In this document: positions 50,515-59,356 of the stretch, one piece after another
Layout: every line of letters begins with the position of its first letter
Numbering within the stretch: position 1 is the stretch's first letter
Assembly (NCBI GenBank): GCA_964471595.1
Contig: CAYYGN010000005.1
Coordinates: forward strand, 59,405 to 123,404
Source: JAGNXB01 sp964471595
GTDB lineage: Bacteria > Bacteroidota > Bacteroidia > Chitinophagales > Saprospiraceae
DNA length: 64,000 bases
Reading direction: 5' to 3'
Position numbers and translations under genes: made by a program
Notes under the pieces: model-generated
Seen by the model: only the letters and a program-made list of their open reading frames with translations
What the model was told of the DNA's origin: nothing
Database searches by the model: none

Positions 50515-53500
50515 ATGTCATGTCGGGGTTTCTTACTGTCCGTGCTGGTTTTTACGACGTTGGCCCCAGGTCTGCTTGTGGCCCAATGCTATGCGCCGGG
50601 TAGCCTTCAGTCCATGGATATCCGGCCACATGCGGTTACCCTGACGTGGAATGATGGGCAAAATCCCGAGGCGTGGGAAATTGAAATTTGCCCCGCCCAT
50701 TTATCCTTTACGGGCATACCCAGTCATTCCACCACCATTCAGCCTTTAGAGGTAACGGGTCTCACGGAAGCTACCCGTTACAAAGCCCGAATCAGAGCGG
50801 TTTGTCAAGGGGGCACGCGGAGTGCCTGGACTTTCATGCCGGTTGTATGGACGACTGCCGGGTATAACCCCTCTTCCTGCGGGTTGTTTTTCCCCATTGA
50901 TGATGAAAACTGTCCCCAGGCCAGTACTTTTTACCTGCAGGTAGACAATGCTCCCGGTCAGGTACTCGGACAAGACGCGACGCTGGCCGCTGTCGACCTG
51001 GTGATCAGGCACACGTTTCTGGCTGATCTTCACATTGTTTTGGTATCTCCTTCCGGACAGGAGGTCGTACTTTTCAGAGAGCACGGACAAAGCCGCGATC
51101 ATCTGGGCCAACCCTCAGACACCTCCTGTTTGCAGGTGTGCCGGTTTTCTTCTTCACAATGTGACGCTCTTCCACCGCTGGAACATGCAGGTGCCTTTAC
51201 GGGCACTTTTGTCCCGGATGAAAATTTGACGATAGTTGAGGATGGGGGCCCCGCCAACGGCATCTGGCAATTGAAAATCTGTGATGATGCCCGAGCAGAT
51301 ACGGGTTCGCTCCGCTTCGTTGCTCTTCACTTTGATCCTATCACCTGTTCCTCCGTGCAGATGGGAGAAGTCACCTCTTGGTCGGATACGGCCATCGGGT
51401 TGCAGTGGAGCGTCCCGCATTCCTGTGATACCGTGCTGATTGAATACGGGCCCTCCGGGTTCGCTCCCGGCAACGGCCATTTCCCTGGTGTAGGCGGAAT
51501 GGTCCTGGCAAGACCCTGGGCTGAGTTGGATTCGGTGGTGATTACCGGGTTGATGCCAGGTACCACGTATGACATTTATTGGCGAACCTATTGTGCTGCT
51601 GGTGGATTTTCGTCCAATTCTTGTTCCCGCAGTGTGCATACCGATTGTAGCGCTCCCCATCCTCCCGCCCACCAGGCGCATTTCGACAGTTTGACATCAT
51701 GCGGTTTTGTCTGTCTTTGCCGGGCGGCATTCCCTTTGGGGGGATTGTGGCAAAACAATGAAACCGGGGATGATTTTGACTGGCTTCCGAAATCCGGGCC
51801 GTCTGCAGTCAGTTTGCAGACAGGTCCGTTTGAGGATGTCTCCGGTACCGGAAATTACCTGATGCTCCAGACCTTGCAACCTGCCTGTCAATCCGGGGCA
51901 AAAGCCATCCTGCAATCCGGCTGTCTGGCCATAGACCCGGACCCCGGCATTCCATGTCACATTTCCTTTTACTACCATATGTGGGGGGCAGGCATGGGCA
52001 CACTTTTACTGGAGGGGTCCAAAGACGGCGGTATTCATTGGGTGCCATTGTGGTCATTATCCGGAAATCAGGGCTCGGCGTGGCACAAGCAGTATGTCCG
52101 TCTGGACGGATTTGCGGGAGATACCATCCAACTCAGGTTTACCGGTATTAGCGGACCATCCCGCACAAGTCAGATGGCCCTTGACGAAATCGCTCTGTAT
52201 GGACTGACCTTAATGGGGCCACCTGATCGGTATTACTACCGGGACGCGGATGGTGATGGCTATGGAAATCCACTTGACTTTGTTCGTACCTGCAGCGGTG
52301 TTATCCCCGACGGGTACGTCCAGCAGGCGGCGGATTGCGATGACAGTCATGCGTCCATTCATCCGGGCGCCAATGAGGTACCTTGTAACGGGTTGGATGA
52401 AAACTGTAACGGTGAAGGAGATGACCGGATCCTACCTGCCCCGATGATGCCCGTCGTACAGATATGTGCGGGTGCGGATACCTTCATCCAACCACTCTCC
52501 GAGCCATTCGGTCAATATTATTGGTATGCCGGTGAAAGTGATCAGGAAGCCTTTCACACCGGCCCCGCCATGCCGGCCGGCCCCTGGACCAGAGACACCT
52601 TCTTCTATCTCCTCGACAGCGTTCCGGGGCAAGGATGTTCCAGTTCTGGCGTATTCTTCCAGGTCCGCATCCTTGAAGCTCCGGAGTTGGTTTTTCAACC
52701 CGATTCCGGCTACTGCATCGGGGATACGATGGCATTGTCCTCCATCCCTTATACATCCTTGGGTTCTCCAGCACAAACCGTCACTTATCACCGGAGTAAG
52801 CCAACCTCTCCGGAAAACATGATGGATCCGCCGGTCTGGGGGATAGACAGTTCCCGCCTCTTTTGGGTTAAGGCGGTATCCCAGCATGGCTGTATGGCAG
52901 AAATTCCATTGGACATGCACGCCTGGGAATCGCCCATCCCGGACCTGGGAACAGATACCCTTGCCGTGTGTAAGGGCAAGACCGATTTGCTGGTTGCGGA
53001 AGTCACCGGAGGTATGCCTCCCTATGCATACCAATGGACCAACGGGTTTCAGGGGATCGTTGTGCCTGTTTCGGCACCCGACACCTCCGGATATTGGCTA
53101 TCGCTGTCCGTCATGGATCAAAGAGGTTGTACCGGTACCGATGCCATTTATGTGGCAGGATTGCCAGGGATACCCGCCCTGCAAACCACTGTAGGCAATG
53201 TAAGCGCTTGTGGGGGGTCGGATGGCAGCATTCGCATCGAACCGCTTGATCCCGGGGCATTTCACTACGCCTGGGCGGGTCCTGTTAGCGGGGAGGCGTC
53301 CCATATACAAGGCGCCCTTGAGCTCAACGGACTGGCCCAAGGCAGTTACCGGATCACACTGACCCACGCCGAGTCAGGTTGCATGCGCATTCTGCCTTCC
53401 GTCGTCGTCAATGGTCCCGGTCCGTTGATTGAAAACATAGATGCCCGGCCTGAATCCTGTGCCGGACTGGCCGATGGGGAGATAGGAATATACATTAGCG

Positions 53501-56250
53501 GTGGTCCGGCCCAATTCATATGGTCCACAGGTGACACGACCCAGATTTTGGATGGTCTCGGCCCGGGATTTTATTCGGTAACAGTGACCGGAGGTGGCTG
53601 CTCCATCGAATTGACTCATCTGGAAGTCGAAGCAGCATCTCCGTTGTGGACCGGGTCCCTGGTGGAACCGGAATCATGCCCCGGCACTTCGGACGGATCC
53701 ATCCTTGTAACCCAGTCAGGCGGGAAGCCCCCTTATTCATGGGTATGGTCAGACGGCATTGTCGGACAGGAAAGAACCGGGTTGTCACCAGGAATTTACC
53801 ATGTGACCCTCACCGATGCCAATGGGTGTATGTCTGTCCGCGATTCCCTGATCATTGCTGCTCATCCGCCCGTGGAATGGGTGCCGGATGTTCATCCATC
53901 GACTTGTTCGGACACCCCTGACGGTCAATGCTGGATCCAGATCCTGGGAGGACAGCCGCCTTTTCAGGTGCTGTGGAGTGACGGATTCATTGGTGAAGAC
54001 CGCCCTGCCCTTTTGGCGGGCGAATACCGGGCCACCATTACAGATGACAAAGGGTGCTCTTGGGAAAGCCCCGTAGTCCAGGTGCCGGGTCCGGCGCCCC
54101 TGGATTATTTGTTATTGGAAACGACACAGGAGACATGCGCCGGGTCCCGGGATGGAATTATCCGATGGCAAGCACAGGGAGGAACGCCTCCTTATTTCTG
54201 GCAATGGTCGGATGGACTGTCCGGTCAGGAGCGAACTGACCTGGTAGCGGGCAGTTATGCCGCTACGCTGACGGATCAGAACGGATGCACACGAGTCACT
54301 CCGACCCTGCAAATAGGTGTCCTCCATCCGTTGATCCTCCAATTGGACACGCTGGTCCATCCCACTTGCCAGGCCCTTGCGGACGGACGGGTTCGGGTGA
54401 CGGGGACGGGGGGAAGCGGCGCATACACCTTCTTGTGGTCGGACGGTTCAACCGGATCGGAAAAGCCGAATGCCTTACCTGGCAATTACAGCATCACGTT
54501 ATCCGATGCATTGGGATGCACGACTTCTTTGCAGGGCATCGTCCTGGAAGAAACGGAACCATTAAAAATTGCTTTGCAAGGCGTCACTTTTCCGCAATGC
54601 GGAGAGCAGTCTGAAGGGCAAATAGATATTCATGTATCGGGAACACCGCCTTATCAGTTTGCCTGGTCGCATGGTTATACGGGTGAAGATCCCAAGGGAG
54701 TGGGATCCGGTTTCTACAGTGTTACCGTTGTGGACGGCAGGGGATGCGTGACTTCCCTGGAAGGCATAGGTGTGGTCAATGCGGATGATCCTTATACCCT
54801 TGAAGTCCTGATTGGAGCCCCCATCCGGTGTCACGGTGATTCAGGAGGGGAGATAGAGGTTGTAGTACACGGCGGGGAAGGGCCATATCAATTCAATTGG
54901 AATACCGGACAGGAAAAGGACAAGGATGACCCTGTCGATCTGGCAGCGGGTTTGCCGGCCGGAGAGTATGCAGTGACTGTTACCGATTATCGGGGGTGTG
55001 TTCTGGCTTCCGGTCCTGTCGTCCTTGAAGCGCCCCCGCCGCTTCATCTGCAAGTCCCGCTTGCCGGAATAAAACATGAAACGTGCTTCGGCCATAGTGA
55101 CGGCCAAATTCAGCTGCTTGTTTCCGGGGGCGCCCCTCCTTACGCCACCTTCTGGGATAAAGACGGTGTATTTTTTACGACAGGACAGCATCTGACGGCG
55201 CTATCTCCCGGGCATTACCTGCCTCGTGTAGAAGACAGCCTCGGTTGTACCCGGGCACTTCCTCAGGCCATATCCATTCAGGGACCTCCCAGCCTGATGG
55301 AGTGGTGGCAGGTGCTGTCGGAATCGGATACATGTACGGCAGAAGAGACCGGCCGAATTGAATTGAAAATGACGGGAGGGGTTCCGGAATACAGCTATTT
55401 GTGGTCCGATGGAGGCACAGGCAGGAAAAGGGAGGGACTGCATGCCGGTATCTATTGTGTCACGGTTTCGGATCAATATGACTGTGTGCGGGATACCTGT
55501 CTGGTCATTGGAGGCGGATCCGGCTTCCAGGTCATTGCACATCTTGAAAACGAATGTGACCCCTATTCTTTTGCCTCGGTAGAAATCACGGGAGGCCTTC
55601 CTCCTTATCACGTGACATGGAGTCACGGTGCCACCGGACCTGATCAGGACAATTTGCCGACCGGGATTTATTATGTGACCGTAGAAGACGCCACGGGATG
55701 TGGTATGGTCCTCAGAGATCTTGTCATAGGACACCCGGTGCTGTTTATCGATTCCATCTGGTCCCTCCCTTCCTCTCCGGGAGGTCAGGACGGTATGGCA
55801 GGGGTTGTTGTCCAGGGAGGCACGCCGCCATACTCGATTCTTTGGGACGTCAATACCCTGAGCCAAACCGGGGACACAGCAGTGAATCTGGCACCCGGAA
55901 ACTACTGTGTATGGGTGACGGATGCCTTCTTTTGTTCTGACACGGCATGTGTGGACGTGCCATTGTCAACAGGGGTGAGCGGGGAACGGTCACCTGTCTC
56001 AAACCTTGAACTTTTTCCCAATCCGGCAGGCTATCAGACCCTTCTCCGGTGGTGGGGGCGGCCATTATGGCCTGCCCCTGTTGAGGTGATCCTTCGGCCA
56101 TCTGCCGGTGGTTGGGCACGGCGGATGATATGGGATCCGGATGTCGAGGAGCTTTCTCTGGAATTGACAGAACTTCCACCAGGTACCTATTGGGTGGAAG
56201 TCCGGAGTCCGGATGTTCGCGAATTACGCAAGCTGGTCGTTTTTAGATAA
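50515..56250 (+). CDS. Giant mosaic surface protein (FnIII, P-domain, MAM, metal-binding motif, SprB repeats) with T9SS type A signal
   Basis: About 1,911 residues from the ATG at 50515, which gives a clean signal peptide (LLSVLVFTTLAPGLLVAQ); an ATG at 50464 adds 17 residues. In nucleotide order: FnIII-like (50.60-50.85 kb), a proprotein-convertase P-domain (50.91-51.34 kb; ADLHIVLVSPSGQE), a second FnIII (51.36-51.65 kb), a MAM-like domain (51.69-52.22 kb; GLWQNNETGDDFDW), a MopE-like metal-binding motif rich in Asp/Cys (52.23-52.43 kb; DADGDGYGNP, DENCNGEGDD), thirteen SprB-type repeats (52.93-55.96 kb) and a sorting domain (FPNPAGYQTLL; PPGTYWVEV). It is most likely a cell-surface adhesin. 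The MbnP gene follows 108 nt later. Confidence 0.88.
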   Translation: MSCRGFLLSVLVFTTLAPGLLVAQCYAPGSLQSMDIRPHAVTLTWNDGQNPEAWEIEICPAHLSFTGIPSHSTTIQPLEVTGLTEATRYKARIRAVCQGGTRSAWTFMPVVWTTAGYNPSSCGLFFPIDDENCPQASTFYLQVDNAPGQVLGQDATLAAVDLVIRHTFLADLHIVLVSPSGQEVVLFREHGQSRDHLGQPSDTSCLQVCRFSSSQCDALPPLEHAGAFTGTFVPDENLTIVEDGGPANGIWQLKICDDARADTGSLRFVALHFDPITCSSVQMGEVTSWSDTAIGLQWSVPHSCDTVLIEYGPSGFAPGNGHFPGVGGMVLARPWAELDSVVITGLMPGTTYDIYWRTYCAAGGFSSNSCSRSVHTDCSAPHPPAHQAHFDSLTSCGFVCLCRAAFPLGGLWQNNETGDDFDWLPKSGPSAVSLQTGPFEDVSGTGNYLMLQTLQPACQSGAKAILQSGCLAIDPDPGIPCHISFYYHMWGAGMGTLLLEGSKDGGIHWVPLWSLSGNQGSAWHKQYVRLDGFAGDTIQLRFTGISGPSRTSQMALDEIALYGLTLMGPPDRYYYRDADGDGYGNPLDFVRTCSGVIPDGYVQQAADCDDSHASIHPGANEVPCNGLDENCNGEGDDRILPAPMMPVVQICAGADTFIQPLSEPFGQYYWYAGESDQEAFHTGPAMPAGPWTRDTFFYLLDSVPGQGCSSSGVFFQVRILEAPELVFQPDSGYCIGDTMALSSIPYTSLGSPAQTVTYHRSKPTSPENMMDPPVWGIDSSRLFWVKAVSQHGCMAEIPLDMHAWESPIPDLGTDTLAVCKGKTDLLVAEVTGGMPPYAYQWTNGFQGIVVPVSAPDTSGYWLSLSVMDQRGCTGTDAIYVAGLPGIPALQTTVGNVSACGGSDGSIRIEPLDPGAFHYAWAGPVSGEASHIQGALELNGLAQGSYRITLTHAESGCMRILPSVVVNGPGPLIENIDARPESCAGLADGEIGIYISGGPAQFIWSTGDTTQILDGLGPGFYSVTVTGGGCSIELTHLEVEAASPLWTGSLVEPESCPGTSDGSILVTQSGGKPPYSWVWSDGIVGQERTGLSPGIYHVTLTDANGCMSVRDSLIIAAHPPVEWVPDVHPSTCSDTPDGQCWIQILGGQPPFQVLWSDGFIGEDRPALLAGEYRATITDDKGCSWESPVVQVPGPAPLDYLLLETTQETCAGSRDGIIRWQAQGGTPPYFWQWSDGLSGQERTDLVAGSYAATLTDQNGCTRVTPTLQIGVLHPLILQLDTLVHPTCQALADGRVRVTGTGGSGAYTFLWSDGSTGSEKPNALPGNYSITLSDALGCTTSLQGIVLEETEPLKIALQGVTFPQCGEQSEGQIDIHVSGTPPYQFAWSHGYTGEDPKGVGSGFYSVTVVDGRGCVTSLEGIGVVNADDPYTLEVLIGAPIRCHGDSGGEIEVVVHGGEGPYQFNWNTGQEKDKDDPVDLAAGLPAGEYAVTVTDYRGCVLASGPVVLEAPPPLHLQVPLAGIKHETCFGHSDGQIQLLVSGGAPPYATFWDKDGVFFTTGQHLTALSPGHYLPRVEDSLGCTRALPQAISIQGPPSLMEWWQVLSESDTCTAEETGRIELKMTGGVPEYSYLWSDGGTGRKREGLHAGIYCVTVSDQYDCVRDTCLVIGGGSGFQVIAHLENECDPYSFASVEITGGLPPYHVTWSHGATGPDQDNLPTGIYYVTVEDATGCGMVLRDLVIGHPVLFIDSIWSLPSSPGGQDGMAGVVVQGGTPPYSILWDVNTLSQTGDTAVNLAPGNYCVWVTDAFFCSDTACVDVPLSTGVSGERSPVSNLELFPNPAGYQTLLRWWGRPLWPAPVEVILRPSAGGWARRMIWDPDVEELSLELTELPPGTYWVEVRSPDVRELRKLVVFR
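52930..55959 (+). repeat. Thirteen tandem SprB-type protein repeats (about 78 codons each)
   Basis: Each unit has a cysteine near the start followed by a DG or SDG turn, then Gly-Gly-x-Pro-Pro-Tyr/Phe, a WSDG or WSHG strand about eight residues later, a short variable segment, and Leu-x-x-Gly-x-Tyr-x-Val-Thr-Val-x-Asp ending in GC. The Gly-Gly positions are spaced about 72-86 codons. Copies differ at the protein and DNA level, so these are old, diversified repeats rather than recent amplifications. SprB of F. johnsoniae, the mobile gliding adhesin, has repeats of this family. Confidence 0.85.
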
Positions 56251-56358
56251 ACGGGACCTGTTTTGGAGGTTTTCCATGTATCGGTAAGGAAATGATCGCA
56301 GTTATGGAACTTTTACGATACTTTCCTTATTAAAGATAAAAGACTCATAATACTTTAT

Positions 56359-57090
56359 ATGAATCAACATTCCTGGCTGGCCATTGTTTTGCCATTGTCC
56401 CTGTTGATCGGAGGCTGTCGAAAGGAAACGGAAACCTTGCCTCCGGAGACCTTGATTGTGATCGGGTTTGAGGTGGATGGTCATGAATTGAAACCAGACA
56501 CCATGCAGTTTCGAAATGCTGCAGGTTTTACATACAGCGTGACGCGGCTCGAAGGGTATTTGAGTGATTTCCGGTTTTATCCTTCCGGAGGCGGCGATCC
56601 TTTGTCCATGGATGGTGTATGGTATTTCAGGGCCTTTGACGTCGGGCATACATCGATAGTGTTGCCGGCAGATATCCGTGGGCATTTTGACAGCATCCGG
56701 TTTGCGATTGGTCTGGATTCCGCTTCCAATGTCGTGGACGGATTGCCTGCCAACTGGGAGAACATCCACATGGCATGGCCGGTACCTATGGGAGGCGGCT
56801 ATCATTTTTTGAAGCTGGAGGGCCATTACAGGGGTCAGGAAGATCAAGGGGTTAGTGGTTATGCCATGCATTTGGGTACCAATGCCTTCCGCATGGAGGT
56901 CCTGCAGAAGGATGTTGTTCTCCAGGAGGAGCCATCAGGGGGTGGGCTCCGGTTGATCATGAATGTTAATGAATGGTTTTGCGACCCGTCGGTATATGAT
57001 TTTGTCCATGACGGATCTTACTCCATGGGACAGGCTGGTCCTATGCAAAAGCTGGCAGCGAATGGTTGGAATGTATTTCAATGGCAATGA
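56359..57090 (+). CDS. mbnP: MbnP-family copper-binding-type lipoprotein
   Basis: A 243-residue lipoprotein (lipobox LLIGGC, Cys20) of the MbnP family. In methanotrophs MbnP is a periplasmic copper protein in which a tryptophan is converted to kynurenine by MbnH. The family core is visible: FTYSVTRLEGYLSDFRF (about 57-73), IRFAIGLDS (113-121) and HMAWPVPMGGGYHFLKLEG (137-155), with Trp140 the candidate modified residue, plus YAMHLG with a conserved His. The second aromatic of the usual WPW-type segment is replaced by Val. The stop overlaps the next start as ATGA, and that gene encodes the expected dihaem partner. Copper binding itself is inferred. Confidence 0.87.
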   Translation: MNQHSWLAIVLPLSLLIGGCRKETETLPPETLIVIGFEVDGHELKPDTMQFRNAAGFTYSVTRLEGYLSDFRFYPSGGGDPLSMDGVWYFRAFDVGHTSIVLPADIRGHFDSIRFAIGLDSASNVVDGLPANWENIHMAWPVPMGGGYHFLKLEGHYRGQEDQGVSGYAMHLGTNAFRMEVLQKDVVLQEEPSGGGLRLIMNVNEWFCDPSVYDFVHDGSYSMGQAGPMQKLAANGWNVFQWQ

Positions 57091-58133
57091 GACATCCTTG
57101 GTTGGCCTGGGTCGCAGGCGTTTGTGCCTTGTCGGGGTTCATTTTGCTTCCGGCATGCAGGAAGCAGGGTGAAATTACCCCATCTGGCAAGGTGGCAACC
57201 ACTCCCCGGACATTGCGGGTCCATGTCGGCTTTCCACCTATGACCTTTCGTCCAGACAATCCGTTGACGGAGGAAGGAGTGGCTTTGGGGCGCAGGTTGT
57301 ACTACGACGCCCTGCTTCATCCCGAACAGCTTCTTTCGTGTGCCAGCTGCCACCGACAGGAAGAAGGTTTCACTATGGCGGGTTCGTCCGTGCTGCCCCA
57401 TGTCAATCTAGGTTGGAATACGCATTTTTTCTGGGGTATGGCGCCGGGAGTACTGCAAGGGGACATGGAGGAGGTGTGCCTTTTTGAGGTCAGGGAATTT
57501 TTTGGCACGCCTATGCATCGGCTGAACAATCATCCCGAATATCCCGGATTATTCCGGAAGGCCTTTGATGTTGGAGAGATCGGTGAAAAAGAGGTGGCGT
57601 ATGCGCTGGCGCAGTTCATGCGTACACAGGTGTCTTGGCGTTCGCGGTATGATTCCTTGATGTGGGATACATCGGGTCGCTTTTGGCCTTCCGATGCCGA
57701 ACTGAGAGGTTATGCCATTTTTTTCAGCGAGAAGGGGGATTGTTTCCATTGCCACGGGTCGGTCTTTCTCACCGACAATCAATACCATAATATTGGACTG
57801 GACACCGCATTTGCCGGGCCCTCTCTTGGCCTTTATCAAACGACCGGATCGATGGCCGACATGGGCAAGTTCAAAACACCCACCCTGCGCAACGTTGCAT
57901 TGCGTCAACATTACATGCATGACGGGCGATTCCGCACCCTGGAAGAAGTCGTGCGATTTTACCAGTCCGGGGTAAAACCTTCTCCGACGCTGGATCCTAT
58001 CATGACCAAGCCGGGCAAGCAAAACGGACTGAATTTGAGCGACCAGGATGTGGAAGACCTCGTAGCTTTTCTTCACATGTTTACCGACCCGGCCTTCCTT
58101 GGAGACACGACGTTGGCCAAACCATTCCGTTAA
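57087..58133 (+). CDS. mbnH: Dihaem cytochrome c peroxidase/MauG-family lipoprotein (MbnH-like)
   Basis: A 348-residue lipoprotein (FILLPAC, Cys24) with two haem c sites, CASCH at 85-89 and CFHCH at 219-223. The family block KFKTPTLRNVALRQHYMHDG is at 261-280, followed by RFRTLEEVVRFY. Such proteins either reduce peroxide or, like MauG and MbnH, use bis-ferryl haem to oxidise a partner protein's tryptophan. Pairing with MbnP through a 4-nt overlap argues for the MbnH role, so the start at 57087 is preferred to 57066. The Met in YMHDG is where some family members carry a distal haem ligand, so a simple peroxidase function cannot be excluded. Confidence 0.85.
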   Translation: MRHPWLAWVAGVCALSGFILLPACRKQGEITPSGKVATTPRTLRVHVGFPPMTFRPDNPLTEEGVALGRRLYYDALLHPEQLLSCASCHRQEEGFTMAGSSVLPHVNLGWNTHFFWGMAPGVLQGDMEEVCLFEVREFFGTPMHRLNNHPEYPGLFRKAFDVGEIGEKEVAYALAQFMRTQVSWRSRYDSLMWDTSGRFWPSDAELRGYAIFFSEKGDCFHCHGSVFLTDNQYHNIGLDTAFAGPSLGLYQTTGSMADMGKFKTPTLRNVALRQHYMHDGRFRTLEEVVRFYQSGVKPSPTLDPIMTKPGKQNGLNLSDQDVEDLVAFLHMFTDPAFLGDTTLAKPFR

Positions 58134-58154
58134 GCCGACCTCGATGGGGGACGT

Positions 58155-58187
58155 CACAAATGTAAAACAATTTGTTTTATCTTTGTG
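58155..58187 (+). promoter_or_regulatory. 33-bp palindromic operator overlapping the dinB -7 element
   Basis: The sequence is an inverted repeat centred on 58171. The inner arms TAAAACAA (58163-58170) and TTGTTTTA (58172-58179) are perfect, and after a 2-bp mismatch the outer arms CACAAA (58155-58160) and TTTGTG (58182-58187) pair again. The right half contains TATCTTTG (58178-58185), an exact -7 consensus, about 8 nt before the first ATG. A repressor bound here would block RNA polymerase. No -33 element is recognisable. Confidence 0.75.
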
Positions 58188-58192
58188 GCAAG

Positions 58193-59356
58193 ATGGGTCC
58201 TATGGAAGGTGTGCGGTATCAGCGGGCGGTCCTGCATCTGGACCTGGACGCTTTTTTTGTATCTGTGGAATGTCTCCGGAATGACAGTTTGCGGGGCAAG
58301 CCGCTGATTATCGGGGGCAACAGCGACCGGGGGGTAGTGGCTTCCTGCAGTTATGAGGCCCGTCGTTTCGGGGTCCATTCCGCCATGCCGGTGAAGATGG
58401 CGCTCCGGTTGTGTCCTGATGCCATTATCCTGAGAGGGGATATGGACCAATACAGCCATTTCTCCCATCTGGTCACGGAGATTATCGCGGCGAAGGCGCC
58501 GGTATTCGAGAAGGCATCGATTGATGAGTTTTACCTGGACCTCACGGGAATGGATCGTTACTTCGGCTGCTTCCGGTGGTCACAGGAGTTGCGGGAAGAG
58601 ATTCGCCGGGAGAGCGGGCTTCCCATTTCGTTCGGGTTGGCCGTCAACAAGCTGGTGTCGAAAGTAGGCACCGGGGAGGTCAAGCCGGATGGAGCGGTTG
58701 CGGTGCCGGCAGGAACGGAGCGGGAGTATCTGGCGCCGCTCTCTACGGCCAAATTGCCCGGTATCGGCAAGGAGACCTACAAGAAATTGAGTTTTATGGG
58801 GGTGCGTACCATTCGTGTGCTCAGCGAGATCCCCCCTCGTCTGTTGGAGCGGCAGTTTGGCCGTCCCGGGCTGGATCTGTGGCGAAAGGCGCGTGGAGAG
58901 GACGACCGCCCCGTGGAACCGTATGAGGAGCAAAAGTCCATTTCTACCGAGCGGACTTTTGCCGAGGATACGCTCCATGTAGCCGGCGTGCGGGACCGGC
59001 TGCGGGGCATGGCCGACCAGCTCGCTTTCGAATTGCGGCGGGACGGGCGCCTGACCTCCTGTGTCACCGTCAAGATCCGGTATGCGGACTTCAATACCTA
59101 TACCATGCAGCGGCGCGTCGCCTATACGGCTTCCGACACGATTTTGCGGCATACGGCCGTGGAGTTGTTCGATCGTCTCTACCAGCGCCGCCAGCTGATC
59201 CGTCTGATCGGAGTCAAATTCAGCGGGTTGGTGCGCGGACATCATCAGATTGATCTCTTCGAGGATACGCTGGAGGAGGTCAGCCTGCTCAAGGCTCTTG
59301 ATCATATTCGCACCCGTTTTGGCAACAAGGCGGTAATGCGGGCCAGCGGGATATGA
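58193..59356 (+). CDS. dinB: DNA polymerase IV (Y-family translesion polymerase)
   Basis: A 387-residue Y-family polymerase. Catalytic acidic residues are in HLDLDAFFVSVE (metal A) and SIDEFYLDLTG (metal B). GNSDRGVVASCSYEARRFGVHSAMP is in the fingers, ISFGLAVNKLVSKVGTGEVKPDG in the palm and LPGIGKETYKKL in the thumb; the little finger contains SISTERTF. The C-terminus ends in an imperfect clamp-binding-like stretch (QIDLFED at about residue 350). Starts at 58193 and 58202 are both possible; the second leaves a short leader after the predicted transcription start. The palindrome over the promoter suggests damage-regulated expression. It overlaps murQ by 4 nt. Confidence 0.95.
   Translation: MGPMEGVRYQRAVLHLDLDAFFVSVECLRNDSLRGKPLIIGGNSDRGVVASCSYEARRFGVHSAMPVKMALRLCPDAIILRGDMDQYSHFSHLVTEIIAAKAPVFEKASIDEFYLDLTGMDRYFGCFRWSQELREEIRRESGLPISFGLAVNKLVSKVGTGEVKPDGAVAVPAGTEREYLAPLSTAKLPGIGKETYKKLSFMGVRTIRVLSEIPPRLLERQFGRPGLDLWRKARGEDDRPVEPYEEQKSISTERTFAEDTLHVAGVRDRLRGMADQLAFELRRDGRLTSCVTVKIRYADFNTYTMQRRVAYTASDTILRHTAVELFDRLYQRRQLIRLIGVKFSGLVRGHHQIDLFEDTLEEVSLLKALDHIRTRFGNKAVMRASGI

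Noticed and set aside
52930..55959. CRISPR or DNA-level tandem array suggested by regular spacing
   Set aside because: The periodicity is at the protein level (SprB repeats of about 78 codons); DNA copies are divergent and in frame.
58172..58192. TTG start of dinB inside the palindrome
   Set aside because: It lies within the -7 element and therefore upstream of the predicted transcript start.
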